From NCBI GenBank assembly GCA_964625275.1, contig CAZVBH010000043.1, positions 1-18,485 on the forward strand: a stretch of 18,485 bases of DNA, written 5' to 3'. The stretch is from UBA3775 sp964625275 (GTDB lineage Bacteria; Bacillota; Clostridia; Lachnospirales; Lachnospiraceae). The notes below the pieces were generated by a model. It saw only the letters and a list, made by a program, of their open reading frames with translations, made no database searches and had not been told where the DNA came from. Positions 1-7,564 of this stretch are shown here, in pieces (position 1 is the first letter of the stretch; each line of letters begins with the position of its first letter). The translations under genes were made by a program, and so were the position numbers.

Positions 1-407
1 GTAGGAAGATCATTTCCAGCTGGAGCTGAAATAACAACCTTCTTAGCACCTGCATTGATATGAGCCTGTGCCTTTGCCTTAGATGTATAGAAACCTGAGC
101 ACTCAAGTACTACATCAACGCCGATTTCACCCCAAGGGCAATTGTTAGCGTCTGGCTCTTTGTAAATCTTAATTGTCTGACCCTTAACTGTGATTGTACC
201 AGCTTCGTCATCAGCTGTAACTGTTGACTCCTCTCCGATGCCAACATAACGACCCTGTGATGAATCATACTTTAAAAGATGAGCCAACATTGAAGGTGTT
301 GTTAAATCATTGATAGCTACTACTTCATAACCTTCTGCACCAAACATCTGTCTGAATGCAAGACGTCCAATACGTCCAAAACCATTAATTGCAACTTTAA
401 CTGCCAT
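1..407 (-). CDS. gap: Glyceraldehyde-3-phosphate dehydrogenase, N-terminal part (cut by window edge)
   Basis: Glycolytic enzyme that oxidises glyceraldehyde-3-phosphate with NAD+ and phosphate to 1,3-bisphosphoglycerate in the cytoplasm. About 135 codons are present, covering most of the N-terminal NAD-binding domain. The Rossmann motif NGFGRIGR is at residues 8-15, followed by INDL, whose acidic residue is typical of NAD-preferring enzymes. YDSSQGRY, CPWGEIGVDVVLECSGF and GAKKVVISAPA follow as expected for the family. The catalytic cysteine (around residue 150) lies outside the window. The ATG at 407 is supported by GGAGG at 416-420, 8 bases upstream. The gene has its own promoter in the preceding spacer, so it need not depend on lepB transcription. 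Family identity is certain; the missing part cannot be judged. Confidence 0.97.
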   Translation of the reverse strand, partial: MAVKVAINGFGRIGRLAFRQMFGAEGYEVVAINDLTTPSMLAHLLKYDSSQGRYVGIGEESTVTADDEAGTITVKGQTIKIYKEPDANNCPWGEIGVDVVLECSGFYTSKAKAQAHINAGAKKVVISAPAGNDLP

Positions 408-472
408 TTTGGTTTCCTCCTAATAAAAATATTAATTAAAACAAATTTTAATACAACTTAAAATCCTTATTT

Positions 473-501
473 ATTGTAATAAATAAAGCAAAAAATTTCA
501 A
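473..501 (-). promoter_or_regulatory. Predicted sigma-A promoter of gap
   Basis: On the minus strand, TTGAAA (501-496) and TACAAT (478-473) are separated by exactly 17 bases in a very AT-rich stretch. Initiation would fall near position 466, about 59 bases before the gap ATG. It sits in the lepB-gap spacer, where I see no convincing lepB terminator, so read-through from upstream is also possible. Confidence 0.65.
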
Positions 502-564
502 GTCTTTAATCATAATTAAATCCAGTTTTTACAAAATAATTTGCTTAAGTAATAAAATTTGTCA

Positions 565-1233
565 TTAATTTGAATTACTTTTAACCGTAAACTTGTATCT
601 GCCCAAAATAGATGAGGCATGAACAGCCTGAACCTTGACTGATCTGCTGTCAAGACTGACACCTCTGTTGTCTCCCAGAACAAAATATTCATCATCATCC
701 AAGGTAACTGTTTCAAAAATATCATCATCTGAAACATCCCAGTTAATTCCACGAGTCATTATTTCCGTTCCATAAGTATCATCGGTAAGTGTGGTCGTTT
801 CTCCATTCTTAGAAGTTATGACAATGCTGCCATCCTCATGAATGGTAATGGTCTCACCAGGCAGGCCAATAATTCTTTTAATATAAAGCATCTCAGATTC
901 GTCCTCATCTGCGGTGGACTCATCATCCAACGAATAAGGCTTAAATATAATTATATCATACCTGTCATATTGAGTGGCATTTTTCAGCTTGCCAATCATT
1001 ATCAAATCCCCATCATAAAGGGTATTTTCCATTGACTTTCCCTGTACACTTACAACTTCAAAGCAAAATCTCTTTAAAGTAAAAGCAATGACTAAAATAA
1101 GAAGGACGCAAAAGATAATCTGAAAAAGACTTAACAGATTATTCTTTATTGCATATTCACGCTGACCGGCTACATACTCTTCAATCTCATCAGGCTCCGA
1201 CGAAATACTTTCATTAAATCCTGTCTCGTTCAT
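565..1233 (-). CDS. lepB: Signal peptidase I (type I leader peptidase)
   Basis: Membrane serine protease that removes signal peptides from exported proteins, using a Ser-Lys dyad on the outer face of the membrane. With the start chosen here it has 222 residues. A single N-terminal membrane segment lies at about 33-54. The catalytic serine is in QGKSMENTLYDGD (Ser67) and the general-base lysine in YIKRIIGLPGE (Lys119); the conserved box FVLGDNRGVSLDSR follows. One transmembrane helix is the Gram-positive SipS-like layout. An acidic insert (DDESTADEDESE) lies just before the lysine motif. An in-frame ATG exists at 1245, but AAAGGA directly abuts it, whereas the ATG at 1233 sits 11 bases after AAAGGA, so I prefer 1233. 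It follows rpoZ by 18 bases and is probably co-transcribed with it. Confidence 0.95.
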   Translation of the reverse strand: MNETGFNESISSEPDEIEEYVAGQREYAIKNNLLSLFQIIFCVLLILVIAFTLKRFCFEVVSVQGKSMENTLYDGDLIMIGKLKNATQYDRYDIIIFKPYSLDDESTADEDESEMLYIKRIIGLPGETITIHEDGSIVITSKNGETTTLTDDTYGTEIMTRGINWDVSDDDIFETVTLDDDEYFVLGDNRGVSLDSRSVKVQAVHASSILGRYKFTVKSNSN

Positions 1234-1251
1234 CGGTAGGTACATCCTTTA

Positions 1252-1632
1252 TTAATTTTCTTCAGCTACAGCTTCTGCTTCTTCTGTATTATCAGCTTCC
1301 TCTATACCATCGAGGCCTTCAAGATCCTCAAGTCCGTCAAGCTCAGAAATTTCATCCAAATCTTCTAAGCCGTCTGTTATATCGTCCACAGACTCCTCTT
1401 CAACGTCTCCATTGATAATCTTTACCTTTCCCTGATAAATTTCATCAACAGCTGTAGAAAGTGCTCTTCCATTTTTTGGTGTTACAAGTGGTTCTGCTCC
1501 ATCAATAAGCTGACGGGCTCTTTTTGCCGTAGCAACTACAATTGAGTAACGACTGTTTACTACCGGCTCTTCACCAGGTTCTACTTCTGCATTTACGGCA
1601 TTCATTAAATCTTTGTAAGATGGATGTATCAT
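1252..1632 (-). CDS. rpoZ: RNA polymerase omega subunit with long acidic C-terminal tail
   Basis: Omega is the small RNA polymerase subunit that helps beta-prime fold and assemble. The first 75 or so residues match the family: an N-terminal helix (SYKDLMNAV), then SRYSIVVATAKRARQLIDGAEPLV and KALSTAV-like NGRALSTAVDEIYQGKVKI. Residues about 76-126 form an extension made mostly of Asp, Glu, Leu and Gly, with LEDLDE / LDGLEDLEGLDGIEE internal similarity; no catalytic role is visible. The total of 126 residues is longer than the usual 70-90. AGGAGG just upstream of the ATG at 1632 gives a strong ribosome site. It lies 46 bases after yicC and 18 bases before lepB. The identity is secure; the function of the tail is unknown. 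Confidence 0.93.
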   Translation of the reverse strand: MIHPSYKDLMNAVNAEVEPGEEPVVNSRYSIVVATAKRARQLIDGAEPLVTPKNGRALSTAVDEIYQGKVKIINGDVEEESVDDITDGLEDLDEISELDGLEDLEGLDGIEEADNTEEAEAVAEEN

Positions 1633-1662
1633 ATTTAATTCCTCCTGTAATCATCTTTATAA

Positions 1663-1677
1663 ATCACATCATGTGAT
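1663..1677 (-). other. Small perfect hairpin between yicC and rpoZ
   Basis: ATCACA-TGA-TGTGAT on the minus strand forms a 6-bp stem with a 3-base loop immediately after the yicC stop. No T-run follows, so it is not a convincing terminator. It could be an RNA-processing or stability element, or chance. Confidence 0.35.
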
Positions 1678-1678
1678 A

Positions 1679-2557
1679 TTATTCAATATTCTGTATCTGT
1701 TCCCTAATTTTTTCTATCTCGGTCTTAATGTCAATTGCTATATTAGAAACTTCAATATCATTAGCCTTAGATAATATGGTATTAGCTTCCCTATTCATTT
1801 CCTGTGCAAGAAAGTCGAGCTTTCTTCCGACATTTATGCCTTTAACTATTGTATCCTTTACGTTTTTTATGTGGGCACGAAGTCTCACAGTCTCTTCATC
1901 AACGCAAATTTTGTCAGCATATAAGATAAGCTCGGCAGCCAAAGTCTGCTCACTTACATTTGTATCAGAAACCACCTCTGCGAGCTTGTCAGTAAGCTTC
2001 TTTCTATACTCTGCCATCATTTCAGGATAGCGTGCTTCAACTCCTTCAATAAGGCTCTCCATTCCATCAAGCTTACCTAAAATGTCACTGCGAAGATGTT
2101 CTCCTTCAGTCACCCTGGCTTCAACGAAATGAGTACATGCTTCACGCATTGTATCTGTAAGCAGTTCTTTAAGTTCTTCAGGATCCTCATCAGAATCTTC
2201 AATCGTAAAAACATCAGGCATCTTTGCAATTAAAGCAGCTGATATTTCATCGCCAAGTCCAAGCTCTTCATTCATCTGCTTCAGATATTTAGCATATTCC
2301 TTTGCTACCTGAGCATTATACTTTACATTAGCACTTTCTTCATTCTCATCAGCATAAGAAATAAATACATCAATTTTTCCTCTGTCTGCAAATTCTTTTA
2401 TTATCTGTCTGACATAGGAATCAAAGCAGTTTAATTTTTTTGGCATTCTTACTGAAATCTCACAGTATCTGTGATTAACAGATTTCATTTCGACGGTAAG
2501 CTTCCTACCGTCTCTTGTAATCTCAGCCCTGCCAAAGCCTGTCATACTCTTCATCAT
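1679..2557 (-). CDS. yicC: YicC/YloC family endoribonuclease
   Basis: Member of the YicC family, whose E. coli and B. subtilis members have been described as endoribonucleases. The 292-residue length matches the family. The N-terminal signature KSMTGFGRAEI is followed by VEMKSVNHRYCEISVRMPKKL. The C-terminal domain (DUF1732 region, about 205-292) ends with LDFLAQEMNREANTILSKAND and an alpha-helical IDIKTEIEKIREQIQNIE, with the conserved LxQExxREAxT pattern. Two adjacent ATGs exist; GGAGGTGG at 2567-2574 favours the first at 2557. It is the first gene after a strong promoter and probably heads a yicC-rpoZ-lepB unit. In many Clostridia remA and gmk follow yicC before rpoZ; here neither is present. 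Confidence 0.93.
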   Translation of the reverse strand: MMKSMTGFGRAEITRDGRKLTVEMKSVNHRYCEISVRMPKKLNCFDSYVRQIIKEFADRGKIDVFISYADENEESANVKYNAQVAKEYAKYLKQMNEELGLGDEISAALIAKMPDVFTIEDSDEDPEELKELLTDTMREACTHFVEARVTEGEHLRSDILGKLDGMESLIEGVEARYPEMMAEYRKKLTDKLAEVVSDTNVSEQTLAAELILYADKICVDEETVRLRAHIKNVKDTIVKGINVGRKLDFLAQEMNREANTILSKANDIEVSNIAIDIKTEIEKIREQIQNIE

Positions 2558-2621
2558 GTAAACCAGCCACCTCCATATAAAGATATATTATTGTCAAAGT
2601 GACATACATATCCGAATGATA

Positions 2622-2650
2622 ATTATATGATACATTTGTCAATAAGTCAA
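2622..2650 (-). promoter_or_regulatory. Predicted sigma-A promoter of the yicC-rpoZ-lepB unit
   Basis: Minus strand TTGACT (2650-2645), 17-base spacer, then consensus TATAAT (2627-2622). Initiation is expected near 2615, about 58 bases before the yicC ATG. A second TTGACA copy lies inside the spacer but is only 9 bases from the -10, so it cannot serve the same -10. This is one of the strongest promoter matches in the window. Confidence 0.75.
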
Positions 2651-2651
2651 A

Positions 2652-2709
2652 GAAAATATTTTTACTAATAAAGAATAAGTCTTTCAAAGTACAAATAATA
2701 AATATTTTC
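2652..2709. repeat. 10-bp perfect inverted repeat between alr and the yicC promoter
   Basis: GAAAATATTT (2652-2661) and AAATATTTTC (2700-2709) are perfect reverse complements separated by 38 bases. The pair begins two bases upstream of the -35 element of the yicC promoter and follows the alr stop. It is all A/T apart from the end bases, so chance is likely. An operator or a weak alr transcript end are alternatives. No clear alr terminator is otherwise visible. Confidence 0.3.
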
Positions 2710-2731
2710 AATTATAAATATAAAATGCCAT

Positions 2732-3844
2732 TTACTTATAAAGCCTGGTTACTCGCTTTGTTATGTCGCATAGCACCTCATAGCTTATTGTACCTGTATG
2801 CTTTGCAATATCATCTGCCGTAATAACTGCATCACCATCTTTACCTATGAGAATAACATCATCCTCAGGCAAAACATCAGGAATGTTCGTAACATCAACC
2901 ATAAGCTGGTCCATACATACTCTTCCAAGAATCGGAGCCAGGCATCCTTTAATTATAACCTCTCCCTTATTTGACATTAGTCTTGGATAACCGTCAGCAT
3001 ATCCTACACTCACTGTCGCTACAGTTTTGTCACCATCAAGTACGTAAGTTGCTCCGTAACTGATTGTATCACCTTTATGCATTTTTTTTACATGAGTTAC
3101 ATGTGCATGCCACTCAAGAGCCGGCTTTATTGTGATTTTATTTTTGTTTACATAGTCTGAAGGATAATATCCATAAAGTGAAATTCCATCACGAACCATG
3201 TCATAACGATATTCAGGATATTCAACTATTCCTGCAGAGTTAGATATGTGAACTACATTTATTTTTTTACCGAGTGCATCTATAAAGCTTTTAAAGACTT
3301 CATTCTGTCTGTCTGTAAATTCTCTTCCCGGTTCATCTGCGCATGCAAAATGTGAGAAAATACCTTCAACAATTATATTTTTCAGGTTAAAAATCTCTCG
3401 TGCATTTTTTATGCTCTCTTCATCATTTTTAAAGCCAATTCGTCCCATGCCTGTATCTACTGCCAAATGAATTTTAACCTGCTTATTTCTTCTTGCAGCC
3501 AGGCTGTTTAAAACAGCTGCATCTTCAAGATTAAAAATAACCGGCATGACATTATATTCAATTACATTAAAATAATCCTCATGTGATACAAAACCCAGAA
3601 TAAGTATTTCATTATTAATTTCTGCTTTTCTAAGTTCAACAGCTTCGTCTATTGTAGCAACTGCAAAATAATCAGCAATATCCTTTAGCTCGTTAGCAGT
3701 CTCGACTGCTCCATGGCCATAAGCATCTGCCTTTACTACAGCAAGCATTTTTACATAATCCGGCACAAGTGCTTTCATCGCAAGAAAATTATTTCTAATT
3801 ACTGATTCATCAATAATTGTATAGGTTCTGTGATATTTTCCCAT
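2732..3844 (-). CDS. alr: Alanine racemase (PLP-dependent)
   Basis: Interconverts L- and D-alanine with pyridoxal phosphate, supplying D-alanine for peptidoglycan. With the start used here it has 370 residues, normal for the family. The PLP lysine is Lys38 in AVVKADAYGHG, and the second catalytic residue is Tyr263 in TISYGATY. VDTGMGRIGF, VSVGYADGYPR and GRVCMDQLMVDVT are all present, so the enzyme looks intact. An upstream in-frame GTG (3853) lies inside the ribosome site AAAGGTGAT; the ATG at 3844, 6 bases after AGGTG, is a much better start. It begins 25 bases after the permease gene and is probably the last gene of a topB-ABC-alr transcript. No functional link between these genes is established. 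Confidence 0.96.
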   Translation of the reverse strand: MGKYHRTYTIIDESVIRNNFLAMKALVPDYVKMLAVVKADAYGHGAVETANELKDIADYFAVATIDEAVELRKAEINNEILILGFVSHEDYFNVIEYNVMPVIFNLEDAAVLNSLAARRNKQVKIHLAVDTGMGRIGFKNDEESIKNAREIFNLKNIIVEGIFSHFACADEPGREFTDRQNEVFKSFIDALGKKINVVHISNSAGIVEYPEYRYDMVRDGISLYGYYPSDYVNKNKITIKPALEWHAHVTHVKKMHKGDTISYGATYVLDGDKTVATVSVGYADGYPRLMSNKGEVIIKGCLAPILGRVCMDQLMVDVTNIPDVLPEDDVILIGKDGDAVITADDIAKHTGTISYEVLCDITKRVTRLYK

Positions 3845-3869
3845 AGTAATCACCTTTTTTCTTTATTTT

Positions 3870-6737
3870 TTATTCAATTGCCTTCAAGGATTCTGACATA
3901 CTTATTGATGAGATTTTTCCTCGCATGACAAAATCTACAACAATTGAAAAAATTAGTGTTATTAAAATACTGTACAGATAGCTTAGAGGCTCAACATGTA
4001 CCTGAAAGCATATGAGCTCAACTTTGATTTTACTCATTATAATACGATGCATTATAAAGCCCAGGGGCAGACCGAGAAGTGTTCCTAAAAATGTAAGAAT
4101 TATATTTTCTCTGAATACATATGCATCCGTTTCATTTTTGTAAAAGCCCAGTACTCTGATTGTAGCAATTTCCCTTGTTCGTTCCATGATATTTATGTTA
4201 TTTAAATTATATAGAACTACGAAGGCCAATACGGCTGCACAACCAATTACAAGATAAACAATAACATTAAGGCTCTTTACCATGTCATTAAAATAATCAA
4301 GTGTCACCTGAGTTGCAGATACATTTGAAACATTCTTGACCTCAGAAAACCTCGTAAGCGTTTCATAAAGGTCAGCCTGTTCGCTTTTATTTGCAAAGAC
4401 ACAGTTATATTTCGGTGCCTGTCCGTAGCCTTTTATATAGCCTTCTTCGGTAAGATAAATATAATTATTTACATAATTATCATATATACCCGATATTGTA
4501 TAAGTACCCTCTGAATAATTATCAAAAGTAAGAGTAATAATTTCCCCTGCTTTTACATCCAATGCATCGGCTAAGTTTTTACTAATGACGCACTCATTGA
4601 CAGATTGAGGTTTGCAAATAAGGTCATCATTATACAATCTGACAAAATTGTCCAGTGCATTATAATCGCTGCTGACGGTTATTGTAGCACTCTTTTGAAC
4701 ATTTGCAAAGGATATATCTCCAGTGCTTCTTGAAACCGACAGAGCTTCTGATGATATATTCTTGATTTCACTAAGTGAAGCATTTATTTCTTCCGTTGAA
4801 ATATCGTCTTTAAAGGTTATCAGATAGTCATAAATATCTATTTCTCCATATTGAAGATCACATACACTCGATATTGAATCCCTAATACCAAAGCCAATAA
4901 TCAGAAGCGCCGTACAGCCTGCTATTCCAATGAGCATCATGAAAAACCTTTTTTTATATCTAAAACAATTTCTCAATGATATCTTTAATCTGAAGGAAAA
5001 TCTGTTCCACAAAAAAGAGATTCTTTCCAGCAAAATCTTTTTACCTGCTGTCGGTGACTTTGGGCGAACTAATTCAGCAGGTTTTTCAGCAACTGCTACA
5101 GAGCAGGTTAAAATTGTGCTGCCTACCAAAAGTATAATGACCGCTGCAAGTGAAAGAGCCAAAAGACTATAGTCATGAAGAAGATTAAGATGATCCGTAT
5201 AGGTATACATAAGCATATATGCCTTCCAAATGACTGTAGGGAATAACGCACTTCCTATGTAAAAGCCTGCAACTCCACCGATTACCGATGCACTCAGACT
5301 ATAAAAAATATATTTTACAAAGACTGTAGCTTTGCTGTAGCCTAAGGATTTAAGTGTGCCTATTTGAGTTCTTTCCTCTTCTACCATTCTGTTCATGGTC
5401 GTAATACATACAAGTGCTGCCACAAGTGCAAAGAAGAGAGGAAAAATATATGCAATTGATTTAACTATGTCTGCATTATCCTTGTAGGTAGAATAGCCTT
5501 GGTTGTCATCTCTTAGAAGTACCGAAGCATTTGGTGAATCAATTGTGATATCTATTTCTTCATAAGCCTCATCTAACTCAGCTTTAGCTAAAGATAGCTC
5601 TTTTGATGCACTGTCAAGCTCTTCTTTAGCTGAATCAAGCCCCTCTTTCACTTCTTCAAGCGAGGTTTTGGTTGCATCAAGAACAGGTCTTTGCTGTGCC
5701 AGCTGTTCATCCAGCCCTACGACGGAAGCTTTAATGCCTTCAGCAGCCGATACTGAATATCCACTTTCTATCAGATTATTATAAGCTTCCAGGCAATTAT
5801 TGTATCTCATCTCAATTGCTTCATAGTCTGCTTCTGATGCTTCATATTCAGAATAGGCAGCTTCATAGTCTTTAAGTCCCGCCTCATAATCAGCTAAATT
5901 TTGAGAATATTCTGCATAGGATGAGTTGTAGTCTGACAAGCCTGTTTCATACTCATTTTTAGCTTCCTGAAGCTTAGATGAAAGCTTATCATATCTCTCA
6001 TCTGTAAGGGAGTTACAAATGCTTTCCACATCTGAAAGTCTGTCATTAATCATCTCATCATAGGCATCACTGTAAATATAATAACCATTTTCTGCATCTA
6101 AATAAATCTGCGTATAGTAATCTACTGAAAAGGCTTCAAAATTTACAAAAACAAAGCTGTTAATCGAGCCGCTGCCAACACTTGTTGTACCTCGCTGATA
6201 GCTTAGATAAAGTGGAGAATTAACCAATCCTGTTACCGTAAAGCTTTGATATACTAAATTTTCCAAATTATCCTCTGAATTCAACTCAGAAACTTCAATA
6301 GTCTGGCCTATCATATCTGAGTCATAATATCTGGCATCAAGAACACACTCATCAGCACTTACAGGGAGTCTGCCTTCTACCACATCCAGCTTATTAATAT
6401 TATCGGTAATAGAGTGAAATCTAAATACTTTTTCACTGTCATCCTCCAGTATAACAATATAGTCCTGGTAAAAGGCTCCTTCTGCATAATATACCCGTCC
6501 ATCATTACGTATTTTTTGTAATACATCTGTATCAAAACCAAGATTGGATACAAGGCAGTAATCATAAAAATTTGAATCATCATAAAAATCATTAGCAGTA
6601 TCTATCATGTCAACCGTTGTTATCTTCAAGCCGACATAAAATATAACCCCAAGCATTACAATGCAAATAAGTGCAAAATATCTGCCTAAACTGCTTTTAA
6701 TAGTTCTTATAATATTTTTAGCATAGGTAATATTCAT
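3870..6737 (-). CDS. Large FtsX-type ABC transporter permease with extracytoplasmic coiled coil
   Basis: Membrane subunit of an ABC system of the MacB/FtsX-permease class, pairing with the ATPase encoded upstream. Of 955 residues, one membrane helix is at about 20-42, then a large extracytoplasmic region that ends in a coiled coil (about 245-395). Three helices follow at about 425-550, another at 598-618, a second extracytoplasmic domain, and three helices at about 823-843, 878-900 and 918-938. Two FtsX-like units are recognisable from MVEEERTQIGTLKSLGYSK and MERTREIATIRVLGFYKN. The coiled coil has regularly spaced tyrosines (about 264-320) followed by a Leu/Ala/Glu/Lys heptad stretch. GGAGAA lies just before the ATG. 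The substrate is unknown; related systems act in lipoprotein, peptide or mechanotransmission roles, so I give no specific function. Confidence 0.9.
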   Translation of the reverse strand: MNITYAKNIIRTIKSSLGRYFALICIVMLGVIFYVGLKITTVDMIDTANDFYDDSNFYDYCLVSNLGFDTDVLQKIRNDGRVYYAEGAFYQDYIVILEDDSEKVFRFHSITDNINKLDVVEGRLPVSADECVLDARYYDSDMIGQTIEVSELNSEDNLENLVYQSFTVTGLVNSPLYLSYQRGTTSVGSGSINSFVFVNFEAFSVDYYTQIYLDAENGYYIYSDAYDEMINDRLSDVESICNSLTDERYDKLSSKLQEAKNEYETGLSDYNSSYAEYSQNLADYEAGLKDYEAAYSEYEASEADYEAIEMRYNNCLEAYNNLIESGYSVSAAEGIKASVVGLDEQLAQQRPVLDATKTSLEEVKEGLDSAKEELDSASKELSLAKAELDEAYEEIDITIDSPNASVLLRDDNQGYSTYKDNADIVKSIAYIFPLFFALVAALVCITTMNRMVEEERTQIGTLKSLGYSKATVFVKYIFYSLSASVIGGVAGFYIGSALFPTVIWKAYMLMYTYTDHLNLLHDYSLLALSLAAVIILLVGSTILTCSVAVAEKPAELVRPKSPTAGKKILLERISFLWNRFSFRLKISLRNCFRYKKRFFMMLIGIAGCTALLIIGFGIRDSISSVCDLQYGEIDIYDYLITFKDDISTEEINASLSEIKNISSEALSVSRSTGDISFANVQKSATITVSSDYNALDNFVRLYNDDLICKPQSVNECVISKNLADALDVKAGEIITLTFDNYSEGTYTISGIYDNYVNNYIYLTEEGYIKGYGQAPKYNCVFANKSEQADLYETLTRFSEVKNVSNVSATQVTLDYFNDMVKSLNVIVYLVIGCAAVLAFVVLYNLNNINIMERTREIATIRVLGFYKNETDAYVFRENIILTFLGTLLGLPLGFIMHRIIMSKIKVELICFQVHVEPLSYLYSILITLIFSIVVDFVMRGKISSISMSESLKAIE

Positions 6738-6760
6738 TTCTTCTCCATTAGCTGCGACAT
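6734..6760 (-). CDS. Possible 8-residue leader peptide overlapping the permease start
   Basis: ATG at 6760 opens MSQLMEKK and stops at a TGA that overlaps the permease ATG in an ATGA-type junction. GAGG lies 5 bases upstream of this ATG. The layout would allow translational coupling to the permease. The same frame is open for 13 more sense codons upstream (back to 6799, preceded by TGA) and reads KVYTTEAAMSQLMEKK, which looks protein-like, so it could instead be the tail of a decayed gene. This is speculative. Confidence 0.25.
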   Translation of the reverse strand: MSQLMEKK

Positions 6761-6818
6761 GGCAGCCTCAGTCGTATAAACTTTAGTAATAAAAGTGCCT
6801 CAATATAAGCAGCTGCCA
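6751..6818 (-). promoter_or_regulatory. Mutually exclusive hairpins upstream of the permease ribosome site
   Basis: Read on the minus strand, TGGCAGC (6818-6812) can pair over 7 bp with GCTGCCA (6766-6760). The same middle segment can instead pair through GCTGC (6766-6762) with GCAGC (6755-6751), a 5-bp stem with a 6-base loop ending just before the permease GGAGAA. The two pairings cannot coexist, the arrangement seen in attenuator-like leaders. No T-run follows, so any effect would more likely be on translation. The function is inferred only. Confidence 0.35.
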
Positions 6819-6853
6819 AAGCTCCTTACGTTCTACTTAACCATTAGTATAAG

Positions 6854-7555
6854 TTACCACTCTATGTTTTCAACAGGAACAACAGCAGTATTTTTTTCTA
6901 CTGAAGACACCTCGCCATTCTTTACACGTATTATGCGATCCGCCATTGCTGTCAAAGCACTGTTGTGAGTAATAATTATAACTGTCATATCTGATTTGCG
7001 TGCAGTATCCTGCAAAAGCTTCAAAATCTGTTTTCCGGTATTGTAATCAAGTGCACCGGTAGGTTCATCACAAAGCATAAGCTTTGGAGCCTTTGCAAGG
7101 GCTCTTGCAATAGCTACTCTCTGCTGTTCACCACCCGAAAGCTGAGAAGGGAAATTTGCCATTCTCTCCTCAAGACCTACATTTTTCAATACCTCCTTTG
7201 CATCCGTTTTACTTTTACTTATCTGTGATGCCATTTCCACATTTTCAACAGTAGTCAGATTTTGAACAAGGTTGTAAAATTGAAATACAAATCCGACCTC
7301 ATACCTTCTGTAGGTTGTAAGCTCACGTTCTTTATAGGCTGTAATATCCTTTCCATCAATAATTACACTGCCCTCACTTGCTGTATCCATGCCACCAAGA
7401 ATATTTAAAATTGTAGTTTTTCCGGCTCCACTGGCTCCAACTATTACACAAATTTCTCCTTTTTCAATTTCGAAATTTACATTTTTCAATGCTTCAATGG
7501 TAACCTCACCCATTTCATAATTCTTTTTAACATTTTTAAATTCAATATAAGCCAT
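6854..7555 (-). CDS. ABC transporter ATP-binding protein (LolD/MacB type)
   Basis: Cytoplasmic ATPase that drives the FtsX-type permease encoded next. The 233 residues contain every nucleotide-binding element: Walker A GASGAGKT (40-47), Q-loop VFQFYNLV (Gln92), signature LSGGEQQR (139-146), Walker B LMLCDEPTGALD (from 159) and the switch histidine in ITHNS (His197). The sequence from IEFKNVKKNYEMGE onward matches the LolD/MacB/YknY subgroup that partners MacB-like permeases. AGGAGGGG precedes the ATG by 3-4 bases. It starts only 9 bases after the topB stop, implying co-transcription with topB. A 116-base spacer separates it from the permease, longer than other gaps in this unit. Confidence 0.95.
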   Translation of the reverse strand: MAYIEFKNVKKNYEMGEVTIEALKNVNFEIEKGEICVIVGASGAGKTTILNILGGMDTASEGSVIIDGKDITAYKERELTTYRRYEVGFVFQFYNLVQNLTTVENVEMASQISKSKTDAKEVLKNVGLEERMANFPSQLSGGEQQRVAIARALAKAPKLMLCDEPTGALDYNTGKQILKLLQDTARKSDMTVIIITHNSALTAMADRIIRVKNGEVSSVEKNTAVVPVENIEW

Positions 7556-7564
7556 TTTCCCCTC

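Noticed and set aside
565..1245. lepB as a type-IV or other membrane protease
   Set aside because: The Ser-Lys motifs and single N-terminal helix fit signal peptidase I unambiguously.
1728..2030. 100-codon plus-strand ORF
   Set aside because: Antisense to the conserved yicC C-terminal domain; no independent support.
2523..2711. 62-codon minus-strand ORF spanning the alr-yicC spacer
   Set aside because: Begins at a TTG with no ribosome site, runs across the predicted yicC promoter and overlaps the yicC start in another frame.
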